64,000 nucleotides of DNA. Source: Arenivirga flava (lineage in GTDB: Bacteria; Actinomycetota; Actinomycetes; Actinomycetales; Microbacteriaceae). The translations under genes and the position numbers were made by a program. The stretch is from positions 3,081,809 through 3,145,808 of the forward strand of contig NZ_BSUL01000001.1 of NCBI RefSeq assembly GCF_030161575.1, read 5' to 3'. Of this stretch, positions 48,211-56,674 are shown piece after piece (within the stretch, counting starts at the first letter, position 1; every line of letters starts with the position of its first letter). Under the pieces are notes generated by a model. The model saw nothing but the letters and a program-made list of their open reading frames with translations. It had not been told where the DNA came from and made no database searches.

Positions 48211-50409
48211 GTGCACAGAACCAGGAGGGCGCCCGGACGGCGCACCCTCTCGAGCATCGCGATCGGAGCGCTGCTCGCGAGCGCGGCGGCCTTGGGCGTC
48301 GCGGCCCCGGCGAATGCGGCCGCAGCCGTGCCCACGCTGACGCTCTCCCAGGCGACGGGCCTCGACCCCGCAGGTCAGACGATCACGGTCACGGGGACGA
48401 ATTTCGATCCGAACCAGGCGATCTACCTCGTCGAGTGCCCCGACGTGCCTCTGGCGCAGGTCTCCTTCGCGATGGCGTTCAGCTGCCAGTCGACCGCCAA
48501 GCGCGTCGTGCCGATCGACGATCCGTCGCCTTCCCCCACGGTCGTCCGTTTCGCCGCCGACGGCTCGTTCACCACCGAGCTCACCGTGCAGCCTCGGGCG
48601 AACGGCACCGCGGTCTTCACCCTCGCCGACCACACCGGCATGGATGTTCGCACGCAGGACGCCAAGGCGTCCGTCACCTTCGCCGAGCCGATCCCCCTGC
48701 CCTCGCTCGAGCTGTCGAAGTCCGCTGACCTCGACCCGGCCGGCGAGACGGTGAGGGTGACGGGGAGGCACTACGACCCGAACCAGGCCATGTACCTCAT
48801 CGTGTGCGATGAGGCGCCGGTCGACGAGATCGATTTCAGGTTCGCCCAGTCCTGCACGGCTGGCGCCAAGCGCATCGTGCCGATGGACGACCTCACCGCC
48901 TCGCCGACGGCCGTCCGCTTCGCGGATGACGGCTCGTTCAGCACAGAACTGCACATCACGCCCAGGAGCGGCTCGACTGCCGTCTACACCCTGGCCGACC
49001 ACACGGGCATGGACGTCCGCACACAGGACGTCAAAGTTCCAGTGAGCTTCGCCACGGTCGTCTCACCCGAGCCTGAGCCTGAGCCCGAGCCCGAGCCCGA
49101 GCCCGCGCCTGAGCCCGCTGCACCGGCAGTGACCGTGGCCCCGGGCACGGCACTCGACCCGAACGTCGCCAACACCCTCACGATCTCCGGCACCGGGTTC
49201 ACCGGTCCGGGTGCCGCGAACGGCGCCTACGTCGTCTTCGGTGCGAAGACGCAGTGGGCTCCCGGGACCAAGCCCGGCCAGAACGCTTGGATCGCGCAGA
49301 CTCACGTTCCGAAGGGCTCGATCGCCGATGGCGCCTTCACGACGACGCTCACCATCCCTCGCGGTGAGCTCGAGCCGGGCACCGAGTACCAGGTCGGCAC
49401 GTTCGCCGCGCACGGTCTGTCGCAGTCCGACCGCACCCTCGACACGTCGACGACCATCACCGTGCAGGACGTCGCCGTGAAGCCCGCGATCAACCTCAGC
49501 GTCGACACCGTTCTGCAGGGCGGCGAGCTCACCGTGCGCGGCGCCGGCCTCGCTGCCGGCAAGACCGCCGTCGTCACGGTCAACTCCGACCCCTACGAGC
49601 TCGGCCGCACCACGGTCGGCAGCGACGGACGCTTCTCGGTCACGGGCGCCCTGCCCGCGGACTTCGCGACCGGCGAGCACACCGTGACGGTGTCGGTGGA
49701 CGGCGTCGAGCTCGCCTCCGCTCCGCTCACGGTCGCCGCGGCGATCCTGCCCGCGGCCGTCGAGGCGCCGCCCGCAGAGACCTGCACGGCCCGTGCCGTC
49801 CGCGGCGCGAGCATCTCGTGGAACGTCAAGGAGAGCTTCCGCAGCTACGTCCAAGGTGGCACCGCGAAGGGTTCGTACTCGATCAACTGGGGCGGCGGCA
49901 ACGGCGCGTTCAACACCGAGGACGACCGCGGTCGCGTCGCCTACAGCGGCTCGGCCACCTTCTCCGGTCACAGCGGCGCGCTCGACATGACCCTGTCGAA
50001 CCCGCGCATCCAGGTGGCGAGCGCCACCAGCGCCTCGCTCATCCTCGACGTGCGCTCGGCCGGGCTCGGCTCCAACCCGGGTGTGGATGCGAGCGGCGTC
50101 GTCTTCGCGACCCTGCGCCTGCCCGCGGCGACCGAGTCCGCGGACCGCATCAGCTGGAGCGGCGCCTCGGCGACGCTCACGGCCGCCGGAGCCGAGGCCT
50201 TCGCCGACTTCTACGACGCCGGCGAGGCCCTCGACCCCGTGTCGTTCAGCTTCCCGCTGGGCGCCGAGGTGGAGTGCGACGCCACCACCAGCACGACGCT
50301 CGCCAGCACCGGTTCCGAGCAGGGCGCTCAGACGCTCTGGATCGGCCTCGGTCTGCTGGTGCTCGGCGCGGGTGTCTTCGCCCTCCGCCGCCGCACCGCC
50401 GGCGTCTGA
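48211..50409 (+). CDS. Large HtaA-domain cell-wall protein with LAxTG anchor
   Basis: 732 residues from GTG 48211 (CAGGAGG upstream). Signal peptide to about residue 38. Two tandem homologous domains of about 120 residues each (LDPAGQTITVTGTNFDPNQAIYL / LDPAGETVRVTGRHYDPNQAMYL, each ending YTLADHTGMDVRTQD or FTLADHTGMDVRTQD). Then a PEPEPE spacer, Ig-like domains, a C-terminal HtaA domain (ASISWNVKESFRSYVQG) and a sorting signal LASTG with helix LWIGLGLLVLGAGVFAL and RRR. It should display heme-binding HtaA on the wall via a class E-type sortase. Iron-regulated by the box at 48134. Confidence 0.88.
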   Translation: MHRTRRAPGRRTLSSIAIGALLASAAALGVAAPANAAAAVPTLTLSQATGLDPAGQTITVTGTNFDPNQAIYLVECPDVPLAQVSFAMAFSCQSTAKRVVPIDDPSPSPTVVRFAADGSFTTELTVQPRANGTAVFTLADHTGMDVRTQDAKASVTFAEPIPLPSLELSKSADLDPAGETVRVTGRHYDPNQAMYLIVCDEAPVDEIDFRFAQSCTAGAKRIVPMDDLTASPTAVRFADDGSFSTELHITPRSGSTAVYTLADHTGMDVRTQDVKVPVSFATVVSPEPEPEPEPEPEPAPEPAAPAVTVAPGTALDPNVANTLTISGTGFTGPGAANGAYVVFGAKTQWAPGTKPGQNAWIAQTHVPKGSIADGAFTTTLTIPRGELEPGTEYQVGTFAAHGLSQSDRTLDTSTTITVQDVAVKPAINLSVDTVLQGGELTVRGAGLAAGKTAVVTVNSDPYELGRTTVGSDGRFSVTGALPADFATGEHTVTVSVDGVELASAPLTVAAAILPAAVEAPPAETCTARAVRGASISWNVKESFRSYVQGGTAKGSYSINWGGGNGAFNTEDDRGRVAYSGSATFSGHSGALDMTLSNPRIQVASATSASLILDVRSAGLGSNPGVDASGVVFATLRLPAATESADRISWSGASATLTAAGAEAFADFYDAGEALDPVSFSFPLGAEVECDATTSTTLASTGSEQGAQTLWIGLGLLVLGAGVFALRRRTAGV

Positions 50410-50413
50410 CCCC

Positions 50414-50480
50414 GGTGCCGGGCCGCGACGCGCGGCCGGCACCGCACGAGCCCCGTCCCGCATCCCGCGGGGCGGGGCTC
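50414..50480. terminator. Two consecutive hairpin terminators between convergent genes
   Basis: 50414-50443 (GGTGCCGG..CCGCG / CGCGGCCGGCACC) and 50448-50480 (GAGCCCCG.CCCGC / GCGGG.CGGGGCTC) lie just after the HtaA gene stop. Further on, to 50556, lies an inverted pair of GAGCGGATGC 10-mers (50502-50511, 50527-50536). Confidence 0.7.
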
Positions 50481-50556
50481 CGTCGTCCCGCGGTGACGGC
50501 CGAGCGGATGCGGGACCACGCAGGCCGCATCCGCTCGGTGCGATGGGGAGGGGCGC

Positions 50557-51305
50557 CTACGCCTGGTCGGCGTTGTAGCGCTCCACGACCTCGTCGATCG
50601 GGCCGTCGAGCAGCAGGCGGCCGCCCTCGAGGTAGAGGCCGCGGGTGCAGAAGCGGCGCAGGTCGCGCTCGGAGTGCGAGACGAAGAACAGCGTGCGCCC
50701 CTCCGAGAGCATCTCCTCGATGCGGGCGTAGCACTTCTCCCGGAAGCCCTTGTCGCCGACCGCCAGCACCTCGTCGACGAGCAGCACGGGCTCCTCGACG
50801 CGCGACATGACCGAGAACGCGATGCGCACCTTCATGCCGCTCGAGAGGTGCTTGTAGGGGTGTCGACGAAGTCGCCGACGCCGGCGAAGTCGATGATCTC
50901 GGCGAAGGCGTCGTCGATCTCGGCCTTCGACATGCCGTGCAGTCCCGCGGTCAGGTACACGTTGTCGCGCACGCTCAGGTCATCGACGAAGCCTCCGGTG
51001 ATCTCGATCAGCGGAGCGACGCCGCCGTTCACGCGCACGCTCCCCTCATCCGGAAGCTGCACCTCGGCGACGAGCTTCAGCAGCGTCGACTTGCCCTGGC
51101 CGTTGCGGCCGACGACGCCGATCGCCTCACCGGCGCGCACCGTGAAGCTGACGTCGCGCAGCGCCCAGAACTCGTCGGGCCGCTTGCGGCGCAGGTTGCC
51201 GGAGAGCAGGTCCTTGAAGCTGCGACGTCCGCGACGGTTGCGGCGGTAGCTGATGCCCAGGCCCTCGACCTCGATCATCGGGTGCCCCTCGGTGACCGCG
51301 GCCAT
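50557..51305 (-). pseudogene. TagH-like polysaccharide/teichoic acid export ATPase with a one-base frameshift
   Basis: Two frames together make one normal TagH-type ATPase of about 249 residues. The first, from ATG 51305, has Walker A GRNGQGKST and ends after GVGDFVDTP in a wrong tail. The second continues SGMKVRIAFSVMSRVEEP with Walker B LLVDEVLAVGDKG, switch VSHSERD, to the stop at 50557. Restoring one C to the CCCC read on the minus strand (50857-50860) gives DTPYKHLSSGMK, the expected signature region. Overlaps the permease stop by one base (GGAG upstream). Sequencing error or mutation. Confidence 0.85.
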
Positions 51306-52123
51306 CACAGCTCCTTCAGCACGGCGCGCTCGCACCGCTTGAACACGAGCAGGCCGATGCCCAGGATCGCGAGGCTCATCGCGGCGCCGATGCCGATCGT
51401 GAGCCACTCGAGCTCCTGCGGGAAGAACGCCGAGCGGTAGAGCGCGAAGATGCCGGCGAGCGGATTGAAGGACGCGAGCAGATGCAGCGACTGCGGCAGC
51501 AACGCGAAGCTGTAGACGATCGGCGTCGCGTAGAACATGAAGCGCATGATGAGCTTCACGGCCCGCTCGAGGTCGCGGAAGAACACGACGATCGGTGCGA
51601 CGATCAGGCCGAGACCGACGATGAGCGCGGCCTGCAGGATGATCGCCGGGATCCAGAGCAGCGCGGTCCAGTGCAGCGTGAGGTCCGACTCCGCGTCGAA
51701 GAGCGCGAAGGCGAGAGCGAAGCCCGCGAGCACCGGGATCGAGAGCAGGAACTCGATGCCCTTCGACGCCACGACGCGCAGCACCCAGATGCTGCGCGGC
51801 AGCTTCGTGGAGCGCACGAGCTTGGCGTCCTTGAGGAAGGCCCGCGTCGACTCGTTGATCGACGTGCTGAACCACATCCACGGCAGCAGGCCGCAGAGCA
51901 GGAACACGATGTACGGGTCCTCGCCGACGTCGCGCTTGATGACCACCGTGAAGACGAACCAGTAGATCGCCGACATCATCAGCGGATCGAGGATCGACCA
52001 GAGGTAGCCGAGCACGGAGGTCGTGTAGCGCACCCGCAGGTCGCGCTGCGTCAGCAGCCAGAGCGAGTGCCGGTACCGCGCGAACGGGCTGCGCGCGGCG
52101 CGCGCAGTTGGTGCGGCGGTCAT
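51305..52123 (-). CDS. ABC-2 polysaccharide/polyol phosphate export permease (TagG-like)
   Basis: 272 residues with six membrane helices. LLTQRDLRVRYTTSVLGYLWSILDPLMMSAIYW is the conserved opening of the TagG/RfbA family; LKDAKLVRSTKLPRSIWVLRVVASKGIEFL and YATPIVYSFALLPQSLHLLASFNPLAGIFALYRSAFFP follow. It exports lipid-linked wall polymer together with the ATPase downstream. Likely carrier of the polymer made by the genes at 39-43 kb and by the nucleotidyltransferase at 52241. Confidence 0.9.
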   Translation of the reverse strand: MTAAPTARAARSPFARYRHSLWLLTQRDLRVRYTTSVLGYLWSILDPLMMSAIYWFVFTVVIKRDVGEDPYIVFLLCGLLPWMWFSTSINESTRAFLKDAKLVRSTKLPRSIWVLRVVASKGIEFLLSIPVLAGFALAFALFDAESDLTLHWTALLWIPAIILQAALIVGLGLIVAPIVVFFRDLERAVKLIMRFMFYATPIVYSFALLPQSLHLLASFNPLAGIFALYRSAFFPQELEWLTIGIGAAMSLAILGIGLLVFKRCERAVLKEL

Positions 52124-52173
52124 CCGCTCATCATATTGGGCGCGCCGGAGTGAGCGGGCCCGCGCACGACGAA

Positions 52174-52206
52174 GGGCGACCGGATGCTCGAAGCATCCGG
52201 TCGCCC
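52174..52206 (-). terminator. Hairpin terminator after the nucleotidyltransferase gene
   Basis: A perfect 15-bp stem (GGGCGACCGGATGCT / AGCATCCGGTCGCCC) with loop CGA lies between the nucleotidyltransferase stop and the TagG start on the same strand. The two are therefore probably separate transcripts. Confidence 0.8.
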
Positions 52207-52240
52207 TCCGGTCGCGCGCCGCAGCGGCGCGTCATGACGC

Positions 52241-52933
52241 TCAGACGAAGAGGTTCGCCCGCTCCAGGTCCTCGGCGAAGTCGACCTCGACCGCGTACAG
52301 GTCGGAGATGTCGACCGGCTCGATGCGCACGCCGTCCTGCTCGATGGCGAGCTCGAGGCCGCGCTCGAAGTAGTCCTGGTCGCCGACGCGGGCCAGCTGG
52401 CGCACGAGGGCCGCCTTCTGGTGCGAGGCGATGTAGTTGATGCCCACGGCCTCGCCCAGACCGCCCTTGACGGTCTTCGACAGCTCCTTGATGAAGCCCT
52501 CGGCGTCGGTCGTGTACTTGACCTCCTCGTCGCTCACCTTGGCGGTGTTGACGGTCACGAAGGACTGGTCGCGGGCGACGAGCTTGGCCGCGCGGCGCAG
52601 CGCCTCGGGGTCGAAGACGACGTCGCCGTTCATCCAGAGCGTGCCGCCACTGCCGCCGGCGCGCAGCGCGCGCAGCAGGCTCTTCGACGTGTTCGTCTGG
52701 TCGTACTCCTCGTTGTAGACGAAGTCGGCGTCGGGGAACGCCTCGACGATGTGCTCGAGCTTGTAGCCGACCACGATGGTGACCTTGGCGTCCGCGCCGA
52801 AGGCGGCGTGGATGTTGTCGAACTGCTGCTGCATGATGGTGCGGCCGTCGCTGAGCTCGGTCAGCGGCTTCGGCAGCGAACGGCCGAGGCGGCTGCCCAT
52901 CCCGGCGGCGAGGATGACGATCTGCGTGCTCAC
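52241..52933 (-). CDS. LicC-like nucleotidyltransferase (sugar- or choline-phosphate cytidylyltransferase type)
   Basis: 230 residues from GTG 52933 (GGGAGG upstream; the frame is open 90 bp further). QIVILAAGMGSRLGRSLPKPLTEL is the NTP-binding signature with the Lys. IVVGYKLEHIVEAFPDADFVYN, NTSKSLLRAL and LWMNGDVVFD with the metal-binding Asp match LicC-type transferases. It makes an activated CDP- or NDP-linked building block in the cytoplasm. Proximity to TagGH suggests supply of a polymer decoration or polyol precursor. The exact substrate is open. Confidence 0.85.
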   Translation of the reverse strand: MSTQIVILAAGMGSRLGRSLPKPLTELSDGRTIMQQQFDNIHAAFGADAKVTIVVGYKLEHIVEAFPDADFVYNEEYDQTNTSKSLLRALRAGGSGGTLWMNGDVVFDPEALRRAAKLVARDQSFVTVNTAKVSDEEVKYTTDAEGFIKELSKTVKGGLGEAVGINYIASHQKAALVRQLARVGDQDYFERGLELAIEQDGVRIEPVDISDLYAVEVDFAEDLERANLFV

Positions 52934-53150
52934 GTGGAGTACCTCCCTGATACGTCGTGAATGCGGGAGGGACATGGCGGCGTCGTTCGCTCGCCATTCA
53001 CCCGCAGGTGGCTTGCTAGACACGACGACGTGCCTCCTCGATCATGACAGAGCGCCTGCGATTCCGCGGTGAAGCGCTTGCTCTGTGGCCAATTCGTGAC
53101 CCGCGCTCCAACCTCCCGGCGGCGTCCTCGGCCGTTGGTACGGTGGTGCG

Positions 53151-54383
53151 GTGGAGTCGAAGAATACCCCCGAACTGGGCACGGATGCCGAGTTTCCTGT
53201 GAACGCGCAGGAACCGGTTGCGGAGACCTCCGGCAGCGACCCCGAACCCTCCTCGGAGGAGTCGGCTCCCGCGAAGCCCGCGCGGGCGCCGCGCAAGCCC
53301 GTCGCGCGCAAGCCGACGACGAAGCCGGCCGGGGCGGCCGCGACGGACGCGCCGGTCGATGAGACCGAGCTGCCGGGAGCCGCTGCGGCCGCGACGAAGC
53401 CCTCGACCGCCGCGCGCAAGCCCGCCGCGGCGAAGGCGACGGCCGGGACGACCGGTGCCAAGCGACCCGCCGCGCGCAAGACGGCTGCCGCGAAGACGAC
53501 CGCGGGAGCGAAGACGCCTGCGGAGACGCCTGCAGCCGCGAAGAAGCCCGCCGCCGCGAAGAAGCCCGCCGCACGCAAGCCCGCTGCCCGCAAGCAGCCC
53601 GCGCCGCCGCCGGCGCCGCCGAAGCCCGTGGTGCTGCAGGTCAGCGGTCTCGAGAAGCGATTCGGCCAGAAGGTCGCCGTCGCCGGGATCGACCTCGAGG
53701 TGCGCGAGGGCTCCATCTACGGCGTGGTCGGCCCCAACGGCGCAGGCAAGACGACGACGCTCTCGATGGCCACGGGACTGCTCCGTCCTGATGCGGGCGC
53801 CGTGACCGTCCACGGCGCCGACGTCTGGGGCGACCCCGAGAAGGCCAAGCGCAACATGGGCGTGCTGCCCGACCGGCTGCGGCTCTTCGACCGCCTCACC
53901 GGTGCGCAGCTGCTGCACTACTCCGGCGTGCTGCGCGGGCTCGACGTCGCCGAGGTGCGCCGGCGCAGCGCCGACCTCGTCGCAGCCTTCGGCCTCGAGG
54001 AGGCGACGGGCCGGCTCGTCACCGACTACTCCGCCGGCATGACCAAGAAGATCGCCCTGGCGTGCGCGATGATCCACTCGCCGCGCCTGCTCGTCCTCGA
54101 CGAGCCCTTCGAGTCGGTCGACCCGGTCTCGGCGGCGAACGTCACCGAGATCCTGCAGCGGTACGTGGCCAGCGGCGGCACGGTGGTGCTGTCGAGCCAC
54201 AGCATGGACCTCATCCAGCGCGTCTGCGACACGGTCGCGGTGGTCGTCGACGGCCACATCCTGGCCTCCGGGCCGGTCGACGAGGTGCGCGCGGGCGCGA
54301 CCCTCGAGGAGCGCTTCGTCGAACTGGCGGGCGGACGCAAGGCAGCGGAGGGCATGGAGTGGTTGCACACCTTCTCCGACTGA
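53151..54383 (+). CDS. ABC exporter ATPase with a histone-H1-like Ala/Lys/Pro N-terminal tail
   Basis: 410 residues from GTG 53151. The first 165 residues are disordered: an acidic start (to about residue 40), then a basic AKP-rich tract with repeats such as AAKKPAAAKKPAARKPAARK. The ATPase domain follows: Walker A GPNGAGKTTT, signature YSAGMTKKIALACAMI, Walker B LLVLDEPFESVDP, switch His in LSSHSMD. It is cytoplasmic and partners the permease that overlaps its 3' end. The tail is alien to ABC ATPases and resembles actinobacterial histone-like proteins. The role of the tail is unknown. Confidence 0.88.
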   Translation: MESKNTPELGTDAEFPVNAQEPVAETSGSDPEPSSEESAPAKPARAPRKPVARKPTTKPAGAAATDAPVDETELPGAAAAATKPSTAARKPAAAKATAGTTGAKRPAARKTAAAKTTAGAKTPAETPAAAKKPAAAKKPAARKPAARKQPAPPPAPPKPVVLQVSGLEKRFGQKVAVAGIDLEVREGSIYGVVGPNGAGKTTTLSMATGLLRPDAGAVTVHGADVWGDPEKAKRNMGVLPDRLRLFDRLTGAQLLHYSGVLRGLDVAEVRRRSADLVAAFGLEEATGRLVTDYSAGMTKKIALACAMIHSPRLLVLDEPFESVDPVSAANVTEILQRYVASGGTVVLSSHSMDLIQRVCDTVAVVVDGHILASGPVDEVRAGATLEERFVELAGGRKAAEGMEWLHTFSD

Positions 54384-55933
54384 GGCTCAGCCTCTTCGCG
54401 AACAACTTCAAGCGGTCCCCGTGGCAGGTCGTCGGCCTGGTCGTCGGCCTGCTCTACGGCGGCATCATGGCGGTCGTGCTGCTCGGCGGTCTCATCGCGC
54501 TGCGCTTCGCGCCGCTCGACATCGCCCGGCCCGCGGTGGTGCTCGGCGGTGCGCTCGTGCTGATCGGCGCGCTCGTCGTGCCGCTGCTGATGGGCAGCGA
54601 CGACGACCTCGATCCGCGTCGCTTCGCGCTCTTCGGCATCCCGCTCGACCGGCTGGTGCGCGGGCTGTTCCTCGCCGGGCTGGTCGCGATCCCGTCCGTC
54701 GTGCTGGCGCTGGCCGGGATCGCGCAGATCGTCACCTGGAGCCGCGATCCGCTCGCCCTGGCGCTCGCCATCCCGGTCGCGGCGCTCGTGCCGCTCGCCT
54801 GGGTGCTGGGTGCGCGGCTCACGACGAGCATCGCCTCGCTCTTCCTCTCCACCCGCCGCGCCCGCGAGTGGACCGGCATCATCGCACTGCTGCTCGTCCT
54901 GATGGTCTCGCCCGTGTTCGTGCTGCTCGGCCAGGTCGACTGGTCGGAGGACGGCGCGGATGTGGTGAGCCTGCTCGCATCCATCGCCGGGTGGACGCCG
55001 TTCGGCGCGGTCTGGGCGGCTCCCGCCGACGCTGCCGCGGGACTCGTCGGGCCGGCGCTGCTGAAGCTGCTGATCGGCCTCGCGTACGTGGCGCTGCTCT
55101 GGTTCGGCTGGCGCGCGATGGTGGCTCGGATGCTCTCGGCCCCGGACCACGAGGGGGCGGCGAAGGAGTACTCGGGCCTCGGCTGGTTCGATCGCATGCC
55201 CGGCACCCCGACCGGGGTCATCGCCGCGCGCAGCTTCGTCTACTGGCTGCGCGACCCGCGCTACCGGGCCTCCCTGCTGGTGCTGCCGATCGTGCCGATC
55301 GTGATGATCGTGCCGCTGGCCGTGTCGGGCGTGTCCACGGAGGTGCTCGCGCTCATCCCGGTGCCGATGATCGCGCTGTTCCTCGGCTGGAGCCTGCACG
55401 ACGATGTCGCCTTCGACAGCACCGCGTTCTGGATGCACGTGGCCTCCAACGTGACCGGTCGCGCCGATCGCTTCGGTCGCCTCGTGCCCGCCCTGACGAT
55501 CGGCCTGCCGGTCGTGCTCCTCGGTTCGGTCGTGAGCGCTTGGGTGCACGGCGACTGGTCGGTGCTCGGCTCGATCCTGGGCGTGAGCCTGTTCACGCTG
55601 CTGTGGGGTCTGGGGCTGTCGAGCGTCATGTCGGCGGCGTTCCCGTACCCGGTGGTGCGCCCCGGCGACAACCCGTTCACGCAGCCGCAGTCCGGCGGCG
55701 GACTGACGGCGCTGCTGCAGTCGCTCACGTTCCTCGGCACCCTCGTGGCCGCGGTGCCGGTCATCGTGCTCGCCGCGCTCGGACTGTTCCTCGACCCCGG
55801 CTGGCACGTGGCGGCGCTCATCGTCGGCGCGGTGCTCGGCGGCGCGTCCCTCGTCGGCGGCGTGGTCTGGGGAGCGCGCATCTTCGAGCGCCGCGCGCCC
55901 GAGCTGCTCGCGTTCACGATCAAGCACGACTGA
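54359..55933 (+). CDS. ABC exporter permease, large
   Basis: 524 residues from GTG 54359 (GGAGGGC upstream), overlapping the ATPase gene by 25 bp. About twelve membrane helices in two halves (VVGLVVGLLYGGIMAVVLLGGLIAL..., YRASLLVLPIVPIVMIVPLAVSGV..., VPVIVLAALGLFL). Soluble loops carry DDDLDPRRFALFGIPLDRLVRGLFLA. It resembles the large ABC-2-like permeases of actinobacteria. Substrate unknown. A longer open frame upstream belongs to the ATPase region and is not used. Confidence 0.82.
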   Translation: MVAHLLRLRLSLFANNFKRSPWQVVGLVVGLLYGGIMAVVLLGGLIALRFAPLDIARPAVVLGGALVLIGALVVPLLMGSDDDLDPRRFALFGIPLDRLVRGLFLAGLVAIPSVVLALAGIAQIVTWSRDPLALALAIPVAALVPLAWVLGARLTTSIASLFLSTRRAREWTGIIALLLVLMVSPVFVLLGQVDWSEDGADVVSLLASIAGWTPFGAVWAAPADAAAGLVGPALLKLLIGLAYVALLWFGWRAMVARMLSAPDHEGAAKEYSGLGWFDRMPGTPTGVIAARSFVYWLRDPRYRASLLVLPIVPIVMIVPLAVSGVSTEVLALIPVPMIALFLGWSLHDDVAFDSTAFWMHVASNVTGRADRFGRLVPALTIGLPVVLLGSVVSAWVHGDWSVLGSILGVSLFTLLWGLGLSSVMSAAFPYPVVRPGDNPFTQPQSGGGLTALLQSLTFLGTLVAAVPVIVLAALGLFLDPGWHVAALIVGAVLGGASLVGGVVWGARIFERRAPELLAFTIKHD

Positions 55934-55992
55934 CCTGTCGTTTGCGCCGCCGTCCCCGCCGTGCGCGGGCGCCGAGGCTTATCATCGAGGGC

Positions 55993-56256
55993 ATGAGCAG
56001 CAACGAGCCGACCGGCGGTGGCACCGACGTCCTGGACCGCGAGCTCGAGGAGCTCCTGAACCAGGAGGCCATCGAGCCGGGCGACCACGAGCGCTTCTCG
56101 CACTACGTGCCGAAGGACAAGATCCTCGAGTCCGCGATGACCGGCAAGCCGGTGCGCGCGCTCTGCGGCAAGAAGTGGACCCCGGGGCGCGACCCGGAGA
56201 AGTTCCCGGTCTGCCCGGCCTGCAAGAAGGTCTACGAGAAGATGAAGGCCGAGTAG
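55993..56256 (+). CDS. DUF3039 zinc-ribbon-like small protein
   Basis: 87 residues from ATG 55993. [29 protein letters not shown] and [13 protein letters not shown] are the DUF3039 hallmarks. The Cys of ALCGKKW together with the CPAC pair could bind zinc, with a nearby His. The family is confined to actinobacteria and conserved next to core genes; its function is not established. A hairpin terminator follows 15 bp after the stop. Confidence 0.9.
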   Translation: MSSNEPTGGGTDVLDRELEELLNQEAIEPGDHERFSHYVPKDKILESAMTGKPVRALCGKKWTPGRDPEKFPVCPACKKVYEKMKAE

Positions 56257-56270
56257 CACTCGGCCGCACC

Positions 56271-56302
56271 ACGAAGGGCTCCGCCGCGGCGGGGCCCTTC
56301 GT
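56271..56302 (+). terminator. Hairpin terminator after the DUF3039 gene
   Basis: ACGAAGGGCTCCGCC and GGCGGGGCCCTTCGT pair over 15 bp (one G-T) around GC, followed by CATTCC. Confidence 0.8.
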
Positions 56303-56431
56303 CATTCCGGGGCGGCGCATTCGGCCCGGCTTCGGGCGGGCCCGGGAACCAGCCGCGCCCCCGGCCGCGTCCGCGGCACGGGCGCCGCGCATCCGCGCGC
56401 CGCGCATCCGCTCGCCCAGCTGGCAAACCGG

Positions 56432-56560
56432 CACCAGTTCCCAAATGACGGAGATTCGAGCGGATGCACGCCTCATCCAGCCCGGAAGTGCTCGAAATCA
56501 AGCCCTAAGGCTTGTTGCCGCCGATCGAGCGCCCGACAGTTCCGTCATTTGGCACAGGGG
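56432..56560. repeat. Palindromic intergenic element A (related to the element at 33374)
   Basis: In the 418-bp gap 56257-56674. CCAAATGACGGA (56441-56452) and its perfect complement (56541-56552) bound the element. The right end read inward is CCCCTGTGCCAAATGACGGA, close to the end of element B. The centre holds AATCAAGCCCTAAGGCTTGT, matching the central hairpin of B. It contains one GAGCGGATGC 10-mer. No coding potential seen. Confidence 0.6.
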
Positions 56561-56620
56561 AGCTGGGGGCCGGGAAGCTGGGGGCCGGGAAGCTGGGGGC
56601 TGGGGGCTGGGGGCTGGGAG
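56561..56620. repeat. G-rich short tandem repeat
   Basis: Two exact 15-bp units AGCTGGGGGCCGGGA (56561-56590), then a third starting AGCTGGGGGCT that runs into three GGGGGCT heptamers. It directly abuts element A, downstream of the pncB stop on the opposite strand. Confidence 0.85.
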
Positions 56621-56674
56621 CAGAGTGCGGAGGCGGGGAGCAGCTTGGCGGCGAGCAGCGGGGATCGGGGTGCG

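Noticed and set aside
49070..49120. PEPEPE-coding repeat in the large HtaA protein considered as a DNA repeat element
   Set aside because: It is an in-frame Pro-Glu spacer typical of wall-anchored proteins.
54026..55927. A 633-codon minus-strand frame over the large permease
   Set aside because: Antisense of hydrophobic codons yields charged low-complexity protein; no domain and no start signal.
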